Origin: Rostratula benghalensis
Lineage: Eukaryota; Chordata; Aves; Charadriiformes; Rostratulidae
NCBI GenBank assembly: GCA_013399305.1
Contig: VXAI01000453.1
Location: forward strand, 261,726 to 325,725
Reading direction: 5' to 3'
DNA: 64,000 nucleotides
Made by a program: the position numbers and the translations under genes
Notes under the pieces: generated by a model
Database searches by the model: none
Told to the model about the DNA's origin: nothing
The model's input: only the letters and a program-made list of their open reading frames with translations
Shown here: one piece after another, positions 46,324 to 61,300 of the stretch
How the letters are laid out: each line of letters starts with the position of its first letter
How positions within the stretch are numbered: the first letter of the stretch is position 1

Positions 46324-49300
46324 TCACATCCTCTTCCTTTTCCTGAAGCGGGTACTTCTCCTGACTTGAGGAGCACTGGCATCAGCCACATCAGCGCAGG
46401 AGTCCGAGGAAGCAATCTCTTCAGCTCCTGAGCCCTGCAACATAAGCAGTAGAGACTCAACATCAGGAGAGCTGGCACAATTGTCAAAGAACCCCTTCAG
46501 CAATTCTTGTTGGAGTCTGTCTGGACAGAACCATTTGTTACTGATGTTATGGGTGCCACCATTTGTTGGGGAGGTTGTGTGCTTGCCTCAAATCCTGCTT
46601 TAGCTTTCACTGCCGGAGCCAGACAACGCCCCAGACAACACAGGTCAACCCAAGCTGGATTTCTCGTGAAATATACCCCCCACCACAAACTTTTCACTGA
46701 AAAACACCAGGAAAACAATCTGGCTGAAGCACTAATTAAGGCAGTGGGATGGTGCCTAGTGGAAGACAACACAGGACAGAGGTTGACAGTAAGAATCAGG
46801 CAGTGAAGAACTGCTGTCAACTTTTGGACAAACTGCTCACAGTTCAAACTACACTGAACTTAGCCCAGACCCAAAAGCCAGGGCCAGAATAGAAAGAATG
46901 CTGGCTGTGACTATGGGAAAACCTCTGATTTTTAGGCAGCTTCACCGTCTTTCTATAGAAACAGCCAGTTACCATGTTTATTCATCTTCATTAGTGGTTT
47001 GTTTCATTTATTTTGGAGCCACAATTAATTGAAATGCAAGTCTGAGCTACACAACTTGTAGCAGGAAACAGTGCTGGGCAGTAATGGATTTACCTTAAAA
47101 AATCAGACTGATTTTAGGTGAACATTGTAGCTTACATTGACCCATATATTCCAATAATCTCCAGTGATAAAACAATTCAGGACAAAGACCTTGAATGGCA
47201 GTAAGAGCACATGCACAATTCCTCTGATATAAATGGGGTTAGAAGGACATACAGTGAAAAACAAGGGCCTGATTTCAAACATACAGGAGTCAGTGTAGAT
47301 TCTAAACTGTAAGAAGGGGGCTTTAATACCCTCTTCTGAAAACTACCCTGTCAAGTTTTACATGCTACATAAAACACAGGTGTTGACCCCTGTGAGGACT
47401 GAGAGCTCCCAGCTGAGCTAAAGAGCTTTCTATCAGCCACAAAACCATGCTTATTCAAAAGGACCAGATTTCTGCTACAGTTAAGAGCAGTGGGGGCTTC
47501 ACCCTGGATTCCAGCAGGAACAGCATTCAGCTAACTTTTCTGCTTTTACTCCCTAGCACCTCTGGTTTTACCTGATTCAGTAAGGCAGCACCTTTGTCTC
47601 CAGGCTCATGGCCAGCTGTCCCATCCAACTGTACATTCCCACAACTCTCTTCCTCAGCCTCTTCCTTCTCACTCCACCACTCCTCTTCATCACTCTCCTC
47701 GTACTGCTTCCCACTGGCTGACAGAGTTGTGGCCACTTTTGGAGGAGGCAGAGTCGCTAGTACAGCCGGGAGGGTAAAGGCTGCCAGGAACCTGGCTTTT
47801 AGGAGGAGGTAAGCGGGGTTATCGCCGAGTTTCTGCTGTACCAGCTCCCCGAGAGCTTGCAAATCAACCCCAGTGCCCTCACCCTGACTGGCATCAGAAG
47901 GCAGAAGACATGCTGCTTGCTCTTCTAGAGCTGCTTTCTGCAGAAGCAGCTTCGAGAGGGTTTTTACGTTGCACAGAAAAGGTGGCAAATAAGGCAACCT
48001 GGTTTGCAGTGATGGTACCTGGACACCTTGCTTCCCGCTCAGCCATTCCTTCACTGCTCCCTCGTCTTCAAGGGAAATCAGGCTGAAGTCAAGCAGATTT
48101 TTTTCTGCACTGGAAGTGGTTGGCTGGGGTGGACTCTGGGCACGCTGCGTGGTCGGAGGTTTGGAGGCAATAGGTCTATTTTTCAATGCTCGTGCAGCAA
48201 AGCACTCAGAGTTCCTTGGGACATGGCTATGGGGAACTGGATCCCCTGGCTGAAGCCCCTTCGTGATGATGCCTGGATTGGAAGATGATCCATTTGCTGT
48301 AATGGAGTCATGGCTCTTCCCCACATCAGTGAGACTTGACTCACACTGGGCATCAGCCCCTTGAGTGCCTGCAGGTGGCTGTGTTTGGGGCAGCAGCAGG
48401 GCATGCAGCAGTGATCCATCTGCTGGAAGAGCAGCCTGAGCTGCAGAGGAGTCAGAAGTCCTGGAGGAGAAGCCATCTGAACATGCAGGCATTGCAGAAG
48501 AAACACTGGAAGCAGTGCTCCCAGGACTCGCTGAGGTCATAGGTAAGAAAATTGTGGAATTATTAGCTGCTTTCCCCAAAGATTCTGCTAACCAAGCACT
48601 TGGTGCTTTTGTCTCTGAACCACTGGGCTGAGGCATCTTTGCTCCTGCTGGTGCTGAAGGCACTGCTAAGCCAGAGACATTGACATTGGAAGTCACCGTT
48701 GTCTGACACTGGCTTCTCACAGCAGCAGCTGGCAGTCCTTGGGGAAGACCCACCACAGCTTGTACCGTGGTGGGGAGCAAAGCCTGGGGTGTCACGACCC
48801 ACGTGAAAGGCAGAATGCTGTTGGGAATCAGACGTGAACCCGCTTGTGGAGTTACAAGAGCAGGCAATAGACTGACTGGTCCTTGTTGTGGCCCACTACT
48901 GTTCAGCTCACAGGTAACTGGTGTGGGAAGAGACAAGTTGGTGGTGCCAGAGTCAATGCCAACAGGCACCACTGTAATCTGATGTGGCAAAAAAGCTTGG
49001 TTCTGTAACACTACTGAGGCTGAGCTACCAGCCAGGACCTGACCATTGCACCCTCCCTGGTTTGGGGCCTTCTCCGCTGCAGCTGGAGTCGGGCTTGGCA
49101 AAGTCCCTCCCTCAGGGCTACTCACCAAAGCTTGCTCTTTTAGCTCCTTATTGGATTGCAGTTCTGTCCCTTGTGAGGAACCAGAGCTTTTCCCATTTTC
49201 CAGCCCTGGTGAGGAATGATTTTCAAGCACAACAGCAGTAGAAGTTGAACCTGCAACAGGAGTAAGTGCTGGCGGTGGAGCTGGTGCACACTGTACTTGG

Positions 49301-52300
49301 CTGTTGGTACAACCAACTGCTGTAGGTTTGTTCCCTGCTTGTGCAGAAGGAATGATTTGCTGTGGTGGATGCTGGATGATCAGAGGCCCCGAAACTAGCA
49401 TCTGTGGGGCAACAAACACTGTCCTCTGCATAGCTTTCTTCGCCCGGGACTCCCTTAGCCGCTTCTCCCTCAGTAACTCTGAGACTGTTTTGGGCTTCTG
49501 CCTTTGCCCTTGGGCTCCCAGAGCTGCCCGGGTGGCAGGAGGGCTGCTCTCAAAGGCAGCAGCAGCAGCAGCCTCCCGTGCTTTTAAGGCAACAGGTCTC
49601 CTGACAGCACTCCTTGGTACACCCCTTCGGGAGTTCCTCTGAGTACAAGCTTGTGACAAATGACCTATAGAGGAGAGGGAATAAAATAAAAAAAATTAAG
49701 AAGATTGGACAGGCTTTTCAAAAGCCCTTCCTTAGCTACTAAGCATCAAGTGCCCTGCACAGGAAGCAGCAAAATTCCTGTTTGTGAGTTCCTATACGTT
49801 ACAATCTTAGATTTAATTAAGCCCCATCCTGATGTCCTTCCAATAACTCCGATGCTGTAGCTTACCACTTGTCCAGTAGTGATAGTGTTCCCCAGCAACC
49901 ACAGATGGACTGGGAACACACCTTAACGCCACAAGCAAGGACCTGCACTGGTCACATCAGCACTACACAGGTGTTTCACACCAGTCAGGATGACAACAAC
50001 AAACTGGGGCTTTGGTCAGAGCCAGCACATTCACTACAGCCAGCACCTCGCTGGAGAAAAGCTGGTCAGCAATAGTCTACAGAACTGGTGGCCCAGTGCC
50101 ACTCATCTCCCAGCCCTTCAGTATTCCCCACCCCCACCCAGTCCTTACCAAAGGGTAACATATTTAGCCAATAACTGAAAGATCCAAGAGCTAGCAAAAA
50201 TGAGCATGACAATGTAGTTTTGTTCCAAAAGGTCTCCTTCAGTTAAATTGGTCATTAATGCAATGGTGTTGAATTACAGTGAAAGTTCTTGCACACCATA
50301 AAAATAAAGGTTCTGGTAGGTACCTGAAGATGTCTCCGTATTTTGGGAAGCCTGCCAAAAAAAATTATATTAAATTATACTTCTGAGATATCTAAAGATG
50401 ATTAAACCAGCACAGATGTGAATCAAAGCCACATCTGCCAACATCAGATACAAGCAGCCACAGAGCCAGCATTTCATTATGTGTCTGAACCAAAAGGAAC
50501 TGATAACACACACACAACACCACTGGACACACACAGGGAAAAAAAAAAATCTCTACTTTAGTCAAGACTTCAGTGGGAAAAGTTTAGAAACAGACCATGT
50601 GTAATACCTGCTGAGACCTTCCTGCGTTAGCCCCAAGAAGCTCCGACTGCCTTAGCCTTCTCTCACGAATAATCTTCATGCAGCCATTGGTATCAATCTG
50701 AAAGAGCTGCAAGAGGAGAATTTCATTAAGATTTGATTGAGAACAAAAATGTTCTGGTAGAGCCAGTGACACAAGATGGATGGGAGAGGCTTCACAAGCA
50801 AGATTCTGGGAACATTCTTACAGTTACAGAAAAAATCCTGATAGTATTAGATTTTGGATGCAGGATTTATTTAAGAAACATTGTACGCAAGAGATGAGAT
50901 CAGACTCATCCAGTAAATTAGTTTAAGGAACACAGATAAACTATTTATTTAAGCATCAACTACAGAAGTAAAGACTAGCACTGTTTGAAAGCAGATAATG
51001 CTACTGAGACAGTAGAACCCACCTGAATGAAAAGCGTGAAGAGCGGAGTGCTCGCCAGACTGAGAGACTTGATTTTCTCTTGAATAGAATCAGCTAGAGA
51101 AAAGTCCAACACCAGAATCAGCCAGGCATTCACTTACAAGATGTCAGAAATAGGGACAAAAAGTAGGTGAGTGCTATCCCTGACGGGTCAGCCAGTACCT
51201 TTTGTCTGATGAAAAGCCATCTTCCCAGTTTGCAAGGTGCAAGGCAGTAGCACGTTCCCCACCCATGGTGTCACTGCCATTAGGAGCTTTCTGTCGAGGT
51301 TCATCCTCTTCAAACGCTCTCTCTCTTGGCGATACGTTTTCTCTGTGATGTTCTGCAGCCCTTGGAGCTCCTGGCCAGATGTACTAACTCCAGATACTCT
51401 TGTTAACATGGCAGCAGGAGGTCTTAGTAGCTTGGATTGCTGTGCATGAACAAATACGTAATTACGAGTTAGGAAGGTTCTACCGTAATTTGTCCCAGGA
51501 CAAACTATTCACAGCTTATTTAGGAAAAAGAAATCCTTTTCCTCTGGGGAATACAATGAAGGAATATATGTTATTCTATCAAAAAACATTTCCCACTAAA
51601 TACAGCGTGGCAGCACTCACATCACAAGGGTAAACAAGCAAGAGGCGGCACTTACAAGTTTCCTCTGAAAGCACGTGTTGTATCTTAAGACTCTTCTCAC
51701 ATTCTCCAGGCTGACACGTAGCACTTGCTTTCCACACTTGGAAGCCTTAAAATAAAAGCATACAATATAAAAGGGAAAATATCCCACAGAAAATGACTTG
51801 CACTGACTATACACAGAAGATACAGAAGTTTTCAACATTCCTGCTGTTGAGAGTATCTTATCAAATAAAATCAGCCCTGAAGGGCAGACATTCACCTTAT
51901 CTTTTAGTTCTTGTGCATTACCACGATACCAAATGTCTATTTCATAAAAGCCCTTGTGTGAAGTAGCTACAAAAGTCCACACAGAGGCTCAGAATTTATT
52001 GGATTCTCTTGGCATTTAAGTCAGAACAATTTCTATTACGTGAACTTAAATAGCAATTTAGTTTCACTGAGGAGTATCTTTCTGCCAAAGTGTTCTAGGA
52101 GAGTTTGCACTGTTCCAGTACCTGACCAAAACCCCCAGTCACCAGGGTACAGAGACACCACAATTCACTGGACAGTTCTGCTTTATGAAGATCTAAAGAA
52201 AGTCTTGTTTCTGGGACGCTACATCTAGGCAACCACAGAGATTTTCTAGGAGATGCATGAGGAGAAATCTCTCCTTAATCCCACATCTGTTTCCAACAGC

Positions 52301-55300
52301 ACCCCCCAATGGCACAGTGAGAAAGCAGCCTCAGAGGCACAAGAAAGATTTCACCATTTAACTCATCAGCAACAACTGCACCCTCCTGGTCCTTTCTGAT
52401 CTAACCACCAACCCCATCAAGAACAACCTGAGAATCCCAGGATTTACCTTGCTCATTACTTCCACTGGGTTCTTCACAATGATATCCGTTGAATGTGGAC
52501 GTGCGATGCCTCTCAGGAGGGTATTCAGCTCTGTTGAGGTATCAGCAACTCCACCCTTGTCTCCACCACACATTGCACTTGGAATTTCACTGTTACTGGT
52601 CTTTGCATCAACACTCGTGGGCGAGAAAAGGTATGGAGTTTGGTATCTTCCTTGGTTTGGCTCCTGTGTATTTGTCCGCGTTGGAATCCACAAATCGATG
52701 CTGGGAAATGCCCGCTCCTCTTTGCTTGTTGTCTCCTCCTCACTTGTCATCTCCTCCCCTGAGCTGTCTGGCAAGTCCAGGTCTGTGTCTTCGCTGCTGC
52801 TCTCTGAAGAGCTGGACCTCTCTTGCACGTGTGGGCGTTTTGTTGCCCGAGATCTTTTCTGCTCAGCCAGAAAAAGCACAGCCAAGTTTTAGCCAGCGCT
52901 GACCCCTGACTTGCAAATCTCTCAAATTAAGTTGAAAAGCTTTACAAGGCAGAATCCTGTCAGTAGGGTGTGACTTCCAAATGGATAGTTCTGCTTTACT
53001 TCGGCTAAGATTACCTTCTTACCATACAATTGACAATTGCCTTTGGACAGAGTTTTATTGGTTTAGATTTTTGTATGCAAAGAAAAGCTACAGATAGAGA
53101 CAAGTCTGTGTTAAGAATCAGTACATGTGGAAGCATAAACTTCCAGTGCACAAACACAGCCCCATCTCGAAACATTTGGGTTTCCATGAACCCTTTTCCA
53201 GGGCAGGTGCTTTGCTGACAGAAACAAGACTCTTTAATGTGGGCTGAAGCAGCCAGAATTTCTGCAGTGCCTGGTACCAAAACTGGCAACTCATGAGGTA
53301 CATACATGGAAACCTAGGTATATCCCAGCCTTACAGGCACTTCAGGCAATAAAGAAACTCTGCACAATATACAAATATATAGCAAATTAACTTCAGACCT
53401 TCAGAACAAAGGCTGCTTTAAGACATCAAAAAATTAGACCACAAACATCAATGACTAAATTTTATCGTGTAAAATCTCTATCAACTTCTGCACTGATTTA
53501 AAAAGATTTTGCCTTAAGTTTAGAGAACCTTAATTAAAGGGATAGGACTGAGACATAGAGGGATTTTGTAGAGTACCTTAGAGCCAATCATGAGTTTCCA
53601 CTTGCTTAGACACTGGGAGCCAGTCCGATGTGGCAATTCAGAAGCTATTTTACTCCAGTGACCTACAAAGGATGCAGAGTAGAGCACACCTATAAACACA
53701 ACAGAGCAGGCAGCAGGCCTTTGCAGTGCAGGACTTTAAACAGACATTATACATTCTGTTGTGTAATAGATGGAGTCAGTATATGAATGAATCTTGAAAC
53801 CTTAATACCCCTCTGGGTTCAGACTTTGTGCTACCACACACTCAGGTGAAGTTAGAAACTACAACAAATGAACCAGTCATGAAAACTTTTGTGGTTTTTA
53901 TTTTACACACCCAATAATAAGAGCACTTAGAAGAAAGCTTGAACAGGATGAGGAAAAGCTTCTATTTATCACAGGCTGTTTAGAGGGAAACACATCCCAG
54001 CTCAGACACCTTTCTAACACACCTGTAGAACTCTTTACTGCACAAACCCTCTATAACTGAATTTCCAGGAAAAGACCACACACTATAAGGAAGGTTGCAG
54101 TCACCAGTACGAAGCAGAGCCTGCTATTATCAGCTGCAGGGCTTAAAAGGGGAGAACACTTAAACGATAGATTCCTTAATAATGCTTATTTCTCTAAAAC
54201 TTCAAAGATTAACCCACATAAACACTTACCCAGGCCATGCTTTTCCACCAGTTCAATTAGCTGCTCCTCTTCCTCTAAACTCCACTTGCCTTTCTTTACA
54301 TCACAGTGCAATGCTTTTAAGTACCTTCAAAAGGAAAACATTAAAGTAAGGAACATTCAATCCTGCTTGTACAGCTCTGCTCATCACTGTGTACTCCAAG
54401 GCTGAACAAAACCAACATTCTTTATCTTTATCAGATCTTCCCTTTGTCCAAGGGAAGTCCATCTCCCTTAATATAGCACAGCTACAATCTCTTTATTCTC
54501 AGAAACATCAGGCTACATCATTAGGAATCACAAACAGCAGCTGTAAAATGGGTCACTGAAATTAGGACAGTCTGAGTCTCCTGAAGTTGGGTCTGAGAAC
54601 TGCTCAGCACTCTGTTACTGGTGTTAGTTACAAGAAGTCATGACTACATCACTTTCACAGATACACACAATCCTTGGATGACACCCTCCCCTCCCTACAG
54701 TCGCTCATTCACATTTAACAACCCCTTTGCTTTATTTTGAACCTTCCCAACTTCTGCCAACCCACAGCCAACTACACCGAGGCAGCAGCACGCCACAGGC
54801 TACGATCCACAGTTCTCTATTCCACTTTTTCCAGAACACCCCCCCCTTAAGGTGATACTGGTGTAAGTAAATAAATCATTTTTAAAATATAAGTTGCATC
54901 CTGGCTCTGTGTGATGAACTTAAAAGTTGCTACATGCAGCCCACTTACCGATCCCTGCACTGAGCATCGCTCCTGCCGGGCACCTCTGTCCGAATTTTGT
55001 ACCAGTTGCGCTCTCTGTACTTCTTAACTGCAGCCAACAGCATCTAATTAATCAGACAAAGCAAGAGCTGAAATCCTCATCACTGATAGGTGTTCCAGCT
55101 CCAGCAGAGGGGTTGGTGATCTTTCAAGGCCCCTTCCAATCCCTGAGATTCTGTGAATAATCCCAACAGGCCCGAGAGAGAAGCAGTTGTATTTGCTTCC
55201 CTTGTGTTGTCAATCTCTGAACAGAAGGTTTTAGGAAGCTTCTAAGCCCTCTTGGACCTGTAACCTGCCCACCTTGGTACACTTGAGACACACACAGCCA

Positions 55301-58300
55301 TCTCAGCACTCCAACCTTGCACCCTGCAATTCTAGACCTCAGAGTAGGGAGCTTACAGCATCTTCCTCGGGTGTCCAGGGTCCTTTCTTCAAACTGGGGT
55401 CCACACTCTTTGTCCATCGGTAAATCAGCTGAGCAGAATCTCTTCCTTCCATGTAATAAGCAACTAGAAACACAAAGGTGTATTTTAAAGTCTGTTGCAA
55501 ACAGTGTTTCTTTCTTCACTTGCATAATAACTGGGGTGCTTTTAAACAGTAGATGCCCATAAGAAGCATTTAAATCTCAGCTTGAATACTTAAACAACGG
55601 TACACAGCAAGAATTGAGAGAGCATGGCATACATAAAATGTGATTATTTATAATGGCATTACCCACAGCAGACACATGATGACCCAACAATGCACCTTGC
55701 AACAACAGAGAACTGCCAGGAAAGCTTTCAGCTCTGATACCCATCTGACAGGCTCAAGACACCAGGCGTTGCGCTCACAGACTGGGATTTAGGGCCCCAG
55801 CCACTGGGTTATGATTCTCTGCTCCACTCCTCACCAGTCACACTGCCTCCCACGTGGCTGAGGAACTGAGTCCCTTGAAAATTATTCTGGGCACAGCATC
55901 AAAAACTGCCAAGAGAGTTGGCCATGACTGAATATTGCCTTGTTAGGCCAGCGCTCTGATGATTTTGCTACAAAAAAACCAAAGCTCACACAACCAGCAA
56001 TAATTGTCAGTAACACTCTGCCAGTTTCAACCAAATTTCAAAGATGGATAAAGGTTCCAAGAGATATTAAGTTCTTGGTGATACAATGAAACTTCCAGGT
56101 AGGTACAAGACAGGCATATATCACTGCCCCCACCAAGAAAGGAGAGTGAACACTCAACCTTCCTCTTTCATTCATCTCCCTAACGAGGGGATTTTAGAAA
56201 TCAGCACATCTGTAGTTTCAGATGAGCCACAGCACTGCTGTGCCCTGCCCTACATCACAGGCTGGAATTGTAGGGTGAAAACACAAAAATATGACTATCC
56301 TGGAAGTGGAAACATTCATAGGAAGTAAAACTTCATTAATTCCTTGAATCAGATTCCTTGCTCTCCTATGCACAAACACAAGTCTGGGAGAATGAAAAAA
56401 AAAAAAGTTTCAGGTGAATGGAAAGCATTTTCACTTGTAGGTCACTTACTTTTCTTGTATGGGATGTGACTTCCTACTCTCATCTCTTGTACAAGTTCTA
56501 AAAGCATCTGGTCTTCACTTTTGGTCCATTCTTTCCTTTTCAAATCTTTGTTATAGACTTGATACTTCTGCAAGCACTGGAAAGGTGTCCTGTTGGTCTT
56601 AATACAGGAAAACCAGAGATATGCGTACACTTGATTATTTATGAGGACAAAAAGCAAGAGAGAAAGGCTAAAGTACCAAGTACGATCTTGAACGCGTCCC
56701 AGAAAAGCATTAATTAACAGTGAATTCACATTAATGTAGTTTTCTGAAAGCTGACATGAGACAGGTCAGAATTAACTGTCTTGGCACTTGTTTCTGAGCT
56801 CCAAAGACCTTACCCCCAACTCCTGAGCTATCGCCTGCCAGTCCAGGTAATTGTGTTTCTCAGCTATCTTCTTCAGCCTCTCTATTTCCTCCTCAGCCCA
56901 TTCCGTTTTGTTGATGCTTGGATGCTCCCAATTTTGCCAAAACTTCTTCAGTTCTTCTGAGCTACGTTGTCCATCAAACTGAAAGGAACAGCAGAAATCT
57001 GTTTTGTGCTGTAGCTGGGACTGAAACACCCACAGGCAGGAACACTGACACAAGGAATGTATTTTGCATTCCAGATATGTCTCGTAAGCTTTTCAGAATT
57101 AAATCATCAAATTTAACCAATAACATCAAATTTTCAGTGCTTCTGTGCCTGCCAGATCACAGAAGTCACCTTTGAGAAAGGCAGGATGGGAAGAGTGGAT
57201 GCAAATTAGACCAGGTCAGGTAATTCTGAAAAGGGCACAGGTATCAGGAGTCATAAAACAGCCGCTCTCACGACTTACATGGATGTTTGAAATTTTCTCC
57301 CAGTCGTGCTCATCAAATCTGCTTCCTAACAACTCACTTTCTGGGAGTTGGCTGAAGCAGAAGACACAAAGAAAAAAAAAAAACAACCACCACATTAAAT
57401 GGTTAATTCAGTAGATGCTTCGTCTTTCTGATCTTGCTTCATCTTACTCCTCCCCACCTATTACTGACATCCAAAAGAGCTGAGCACCCACTATCTCAAA
57501 GCACCCAGCTCTTCAACACAGTCACTTTGCCCAAAACAATCTATCTTCTTGAAAAAGTCCCCTACAAGATGATGTTGGTTTGGCAGGAGAAACTATTAAC
57601 TCTATATACATTACTCCAGGTGTGTTAATGAGCAAAAGCTCAGAACTACTGAGGTCTCTGCTTCCTGATTTGCCAAATCAGTAACTGCTTAAACCAGCAG
57701 CTCCACAGTGGGTATAGATACAGACATAACAAGACCCAAACCATGGTTCTTAGTAAAGAACTGTGGAGATCAGAGCTCAAACAGCGCTTACTTTTTTGCA
57801 AGCTAACAAATAAAGCTGTCTCTAAATATCATATCTAGAAGCACTCCAGGAAGGAGGGAATCTTAAAAGGTAAACTCTGAGAACAGACTTTGATTTTCAC
57901 TGAAAACATAAAGAGACAGCTTCTCACTTAATTGCCTCGATTTCTTGCTCCAATTCTTTGATTTGTTTTTCCAAGATCTGTCTCTCCATTTCAGTCTTGA
58001 CTTTTTCCAGTTTCTGATTCCAATAATTCATCCTGTTAAAAGACATTTTTATCATCATTTAACATGACTAGATGGGAATGAGGTCAATGGCATCAGAAGA
58101 CCATGGCAAAGCCACAGCAGCAGTCTCTCACTCAAGTCTCTCATTCTTTCCCTGGAGCTTATTTCCCCTCAGCACAAAACCAATGTTGTTTTTCATTTTC
58201 CCACACTGCACACTCATTGTCCTATTTTTGCACCTTCAATGCAAATCACTGACCCAGAACAGGTCTGAGGTTAATCATTTTGTTATTTACAGAGAGGACA

Positions 58301-61300
58301 GTTGCTGCAACAGCAAGAAAAGACAGACTGTACCAGCTCCAGGCATAGAAAACTCTTGCTGGACACCCCATGACGACTCACTGCCTGTCACAATTTCAGT
58401 TTAAAGCCCTCCAGACTACTTTGAAGTTACACTGCTGTGTCAGTGGGAAGAAATAAAGAGCCACAAAATACCACAATACCTCCAAAACAAAACCTTTTCA
58501 CCCGCCAGGTAACCCCAAAACAATCACCAGGCCTCTGTAACCCAACCTGAATGCTGTCACCTATTGCTTATGGTCAGAACATTGCAGGCCAAGACCCTTC
58601 AGTACAATGTGTACACCCAAATAAAGATGTCAACAAAGAATAAAGATGCTGCCACCTACAACAGTGTCATCCTCTGCACTGCTGCCCACGGGACAGGGGT
58701 GTTTGGGGACCACTGCTGTAATTCAGAGTGACTTCTCAAGGCCCAACAGTGACAATCAAAGTATCTCTGCTGTGTTTTGTAACCTTACTGAACCACAAAC
58801 AGTTAATAAGAATGGTGGAATCTCCACATATACCCTTTCCTCCCTCCATACATAACATTCTCACCAGGAGAAAGATTTTTGCACAGAACTTACTTCAGTA
58901 GCTTTGGCTGAAGCAGGCGCTGCAAGCGGTCACTTACTACTGATTTCTGCAGTAACGTCTTCTCTCTGCTTTTCCCTGGACAAAACAAGGTAATTGAACA
59001 CTCAGACATTAGTGCAAAACCACTGCCAACAAAAGAGAAAGAAAATATATCCACTGCTTTCAATATCCCTGTTAAAGTACAGCCTTCAGTAACAGTTCAT
59101 CTTCATTAGCTACAGAGATTTGCTGGGCAAAGCAGCTACCAGAGCCTGGGTAAATCCATTCTGTTCTCCACCAAAGTGACTCAGGTTGTGTTGGGCAAAT
59201 CACAGCCTCCTGCTCAGTTTTAGCTCCAGAGACCCCAATAAAGACCACCACCCAGGTGTTTGCAGTTACCTACAGCTAGAAAGGTGCCTTGAACTTCTTC
59301 CATGGGAGCACCACCCTTGCACATCCTCACTGGGTTTCAGAGCACTCACGGGAGTTACGTGAGGCATCAAAACAAATGCAGTTGGAAGAAACGAGTTATT
59401 AATCACCCAGTGAAACCCTCTACAGAGCATCCCATGTAGTTCTAACCACTTTTTTTGTGGAGTCAAGTATGAACTATCAGAAGCATCAACATTTAACTGC
59501 AAATGGGAGAACTAACCAAATGAACATTTGTTATAGCTCTTACAGAAAACTGAACAGCACAGAGCTGCTTACATTTTGTTGAAATCAGTTGTTCAAAGGA
59601 TTTTATGCCCTGAGCTGCCTTTTCCTTGGCATCTTCATTGGAAGGAGGGCCCTAGTGAAGATTAGATACATTGGAAGAGTCAGATACACAGAAAAAAAAA
59701 AAAGCCCTTTCTTCTTAGAACTTTAGCATGAATGGATTAAAAAAAGACTGATAACTCAAAAACTTGTGCAAACTGTCACATTCAAACTTCTAAGTTAACT
59801 TTATTAGCACTAACTCAGATACATCAGAGGACAGAAGAAAACAAATACAAATACTTCAAGCAAGTCAGTTTGTCCATGGTTACTCAGTGCATCCTCAGCT
59901 CAGAGCCAGGCCCTGGCTGAAGAAGCATTTTGAGAGTGAGATCACACATTATGCATGTTTGTGCCTACTTAAAATGCACTGCCAACAGGGGTAGGGTCCA
60001 GTAGAAAAACTACCAGCCAAATACTATCGTAATACCTGTATGGTGACAGCCCACATCTTAGCTGCAACAAAAAGTCAAGATCTCCATTTGCCAGCGACCC
60101 TTTAAAAACCCATGAATAAATGGGTGAGATTTGCCTCAGAAAACTCTGTTTCCAAAGACAATCAGATTTCAACGAGTGCCTTAAGCAACAGGATGGAATT
60201 GGATCATGAAGACAATCAAAGTTAAGTCGAAAAGAAAAATGTTGAAGAGTCCTATGGCTGGAATGCCACCCCTCAGAGCTCACTTTCAGATGGCACAGAC
60301 AGACACGGGTTGAACAAACGTTTCCAGAGGAGGGTCAGTAAGCAACAAGCGAGGAAAAAAAGTCTTTCAAAACTGAGGAGTAACATTCAGAGTTACACCC
60401 TTGAAACATAACACAGTTACAATTTCAATCTATCATTGAAAGGCCTATCAGAATGCAACCCAGTTATCTTTACTTACAATTCCTGTTGTTTTATCCTTAA
60501 AGTACGGCTTCATAAAGTGACCCAAAAATATATTTGCTGGCAGATTTCTACCATCTCCTGCCTTTGCTATTTTTGAACCATCAAGCTCGCACATGATCTC
60601 CTTCTGCAACACAAGAATTAATAAAACAGTGTCAGCACCTCCTTCAAATTCCTGATTTCAGAGAGCAGTGGCTGCTCCACCAGAAACATCAGAACCAGGC
60701 AGGGTTCAAATCCACAGCACCTGACTGTAAATCAGCACACGTGTTACAGGGTTTGGAACTTCTATGTTTGTATCATACACTGCAGATGATTAAAAGAAAA
60801 ATAATACTAACTTGTTACAACAAGTACAAATAAAACACCCAAGTGGTGGGAGCATTTTTGGTGACAAGAAAGCACAGAAGCATCAATCAGATAAGCCATT
60901 CAAAAGACCAGTCAAGTGACGGTGGTTTGATCTGCCATGAAGAAAATGAACCTGGTTGCTGGCCAAGCAAGATGAGCTCCACACCAGCACGTGAAGAAAG
61001 GATTTCAACTGCTGAGCCAATTCCACCAGCACCTGTGATGGACCAGCAATGTCCTGGGAAGTTCTACTGGGCTTCATAGGCAGGGGAAGATGGCAAATGG
61101 CAATCCAGAAAAGGAATTGATGTTGTCTGTCTGTTTTACTCACCTGCTGTTCTTTGTTTTGTGCAATTAGAAGCTCAACTTCATCAATCTTTTCCTTGAT
61201 AACTTCCTGGTACACATGGTTCATCTGCAGACACGTTTCTGGATCTTGTGGCAAACTACTTTCAATGTCATCATCACTGCTGTCATTCTCTCCTTCCACT

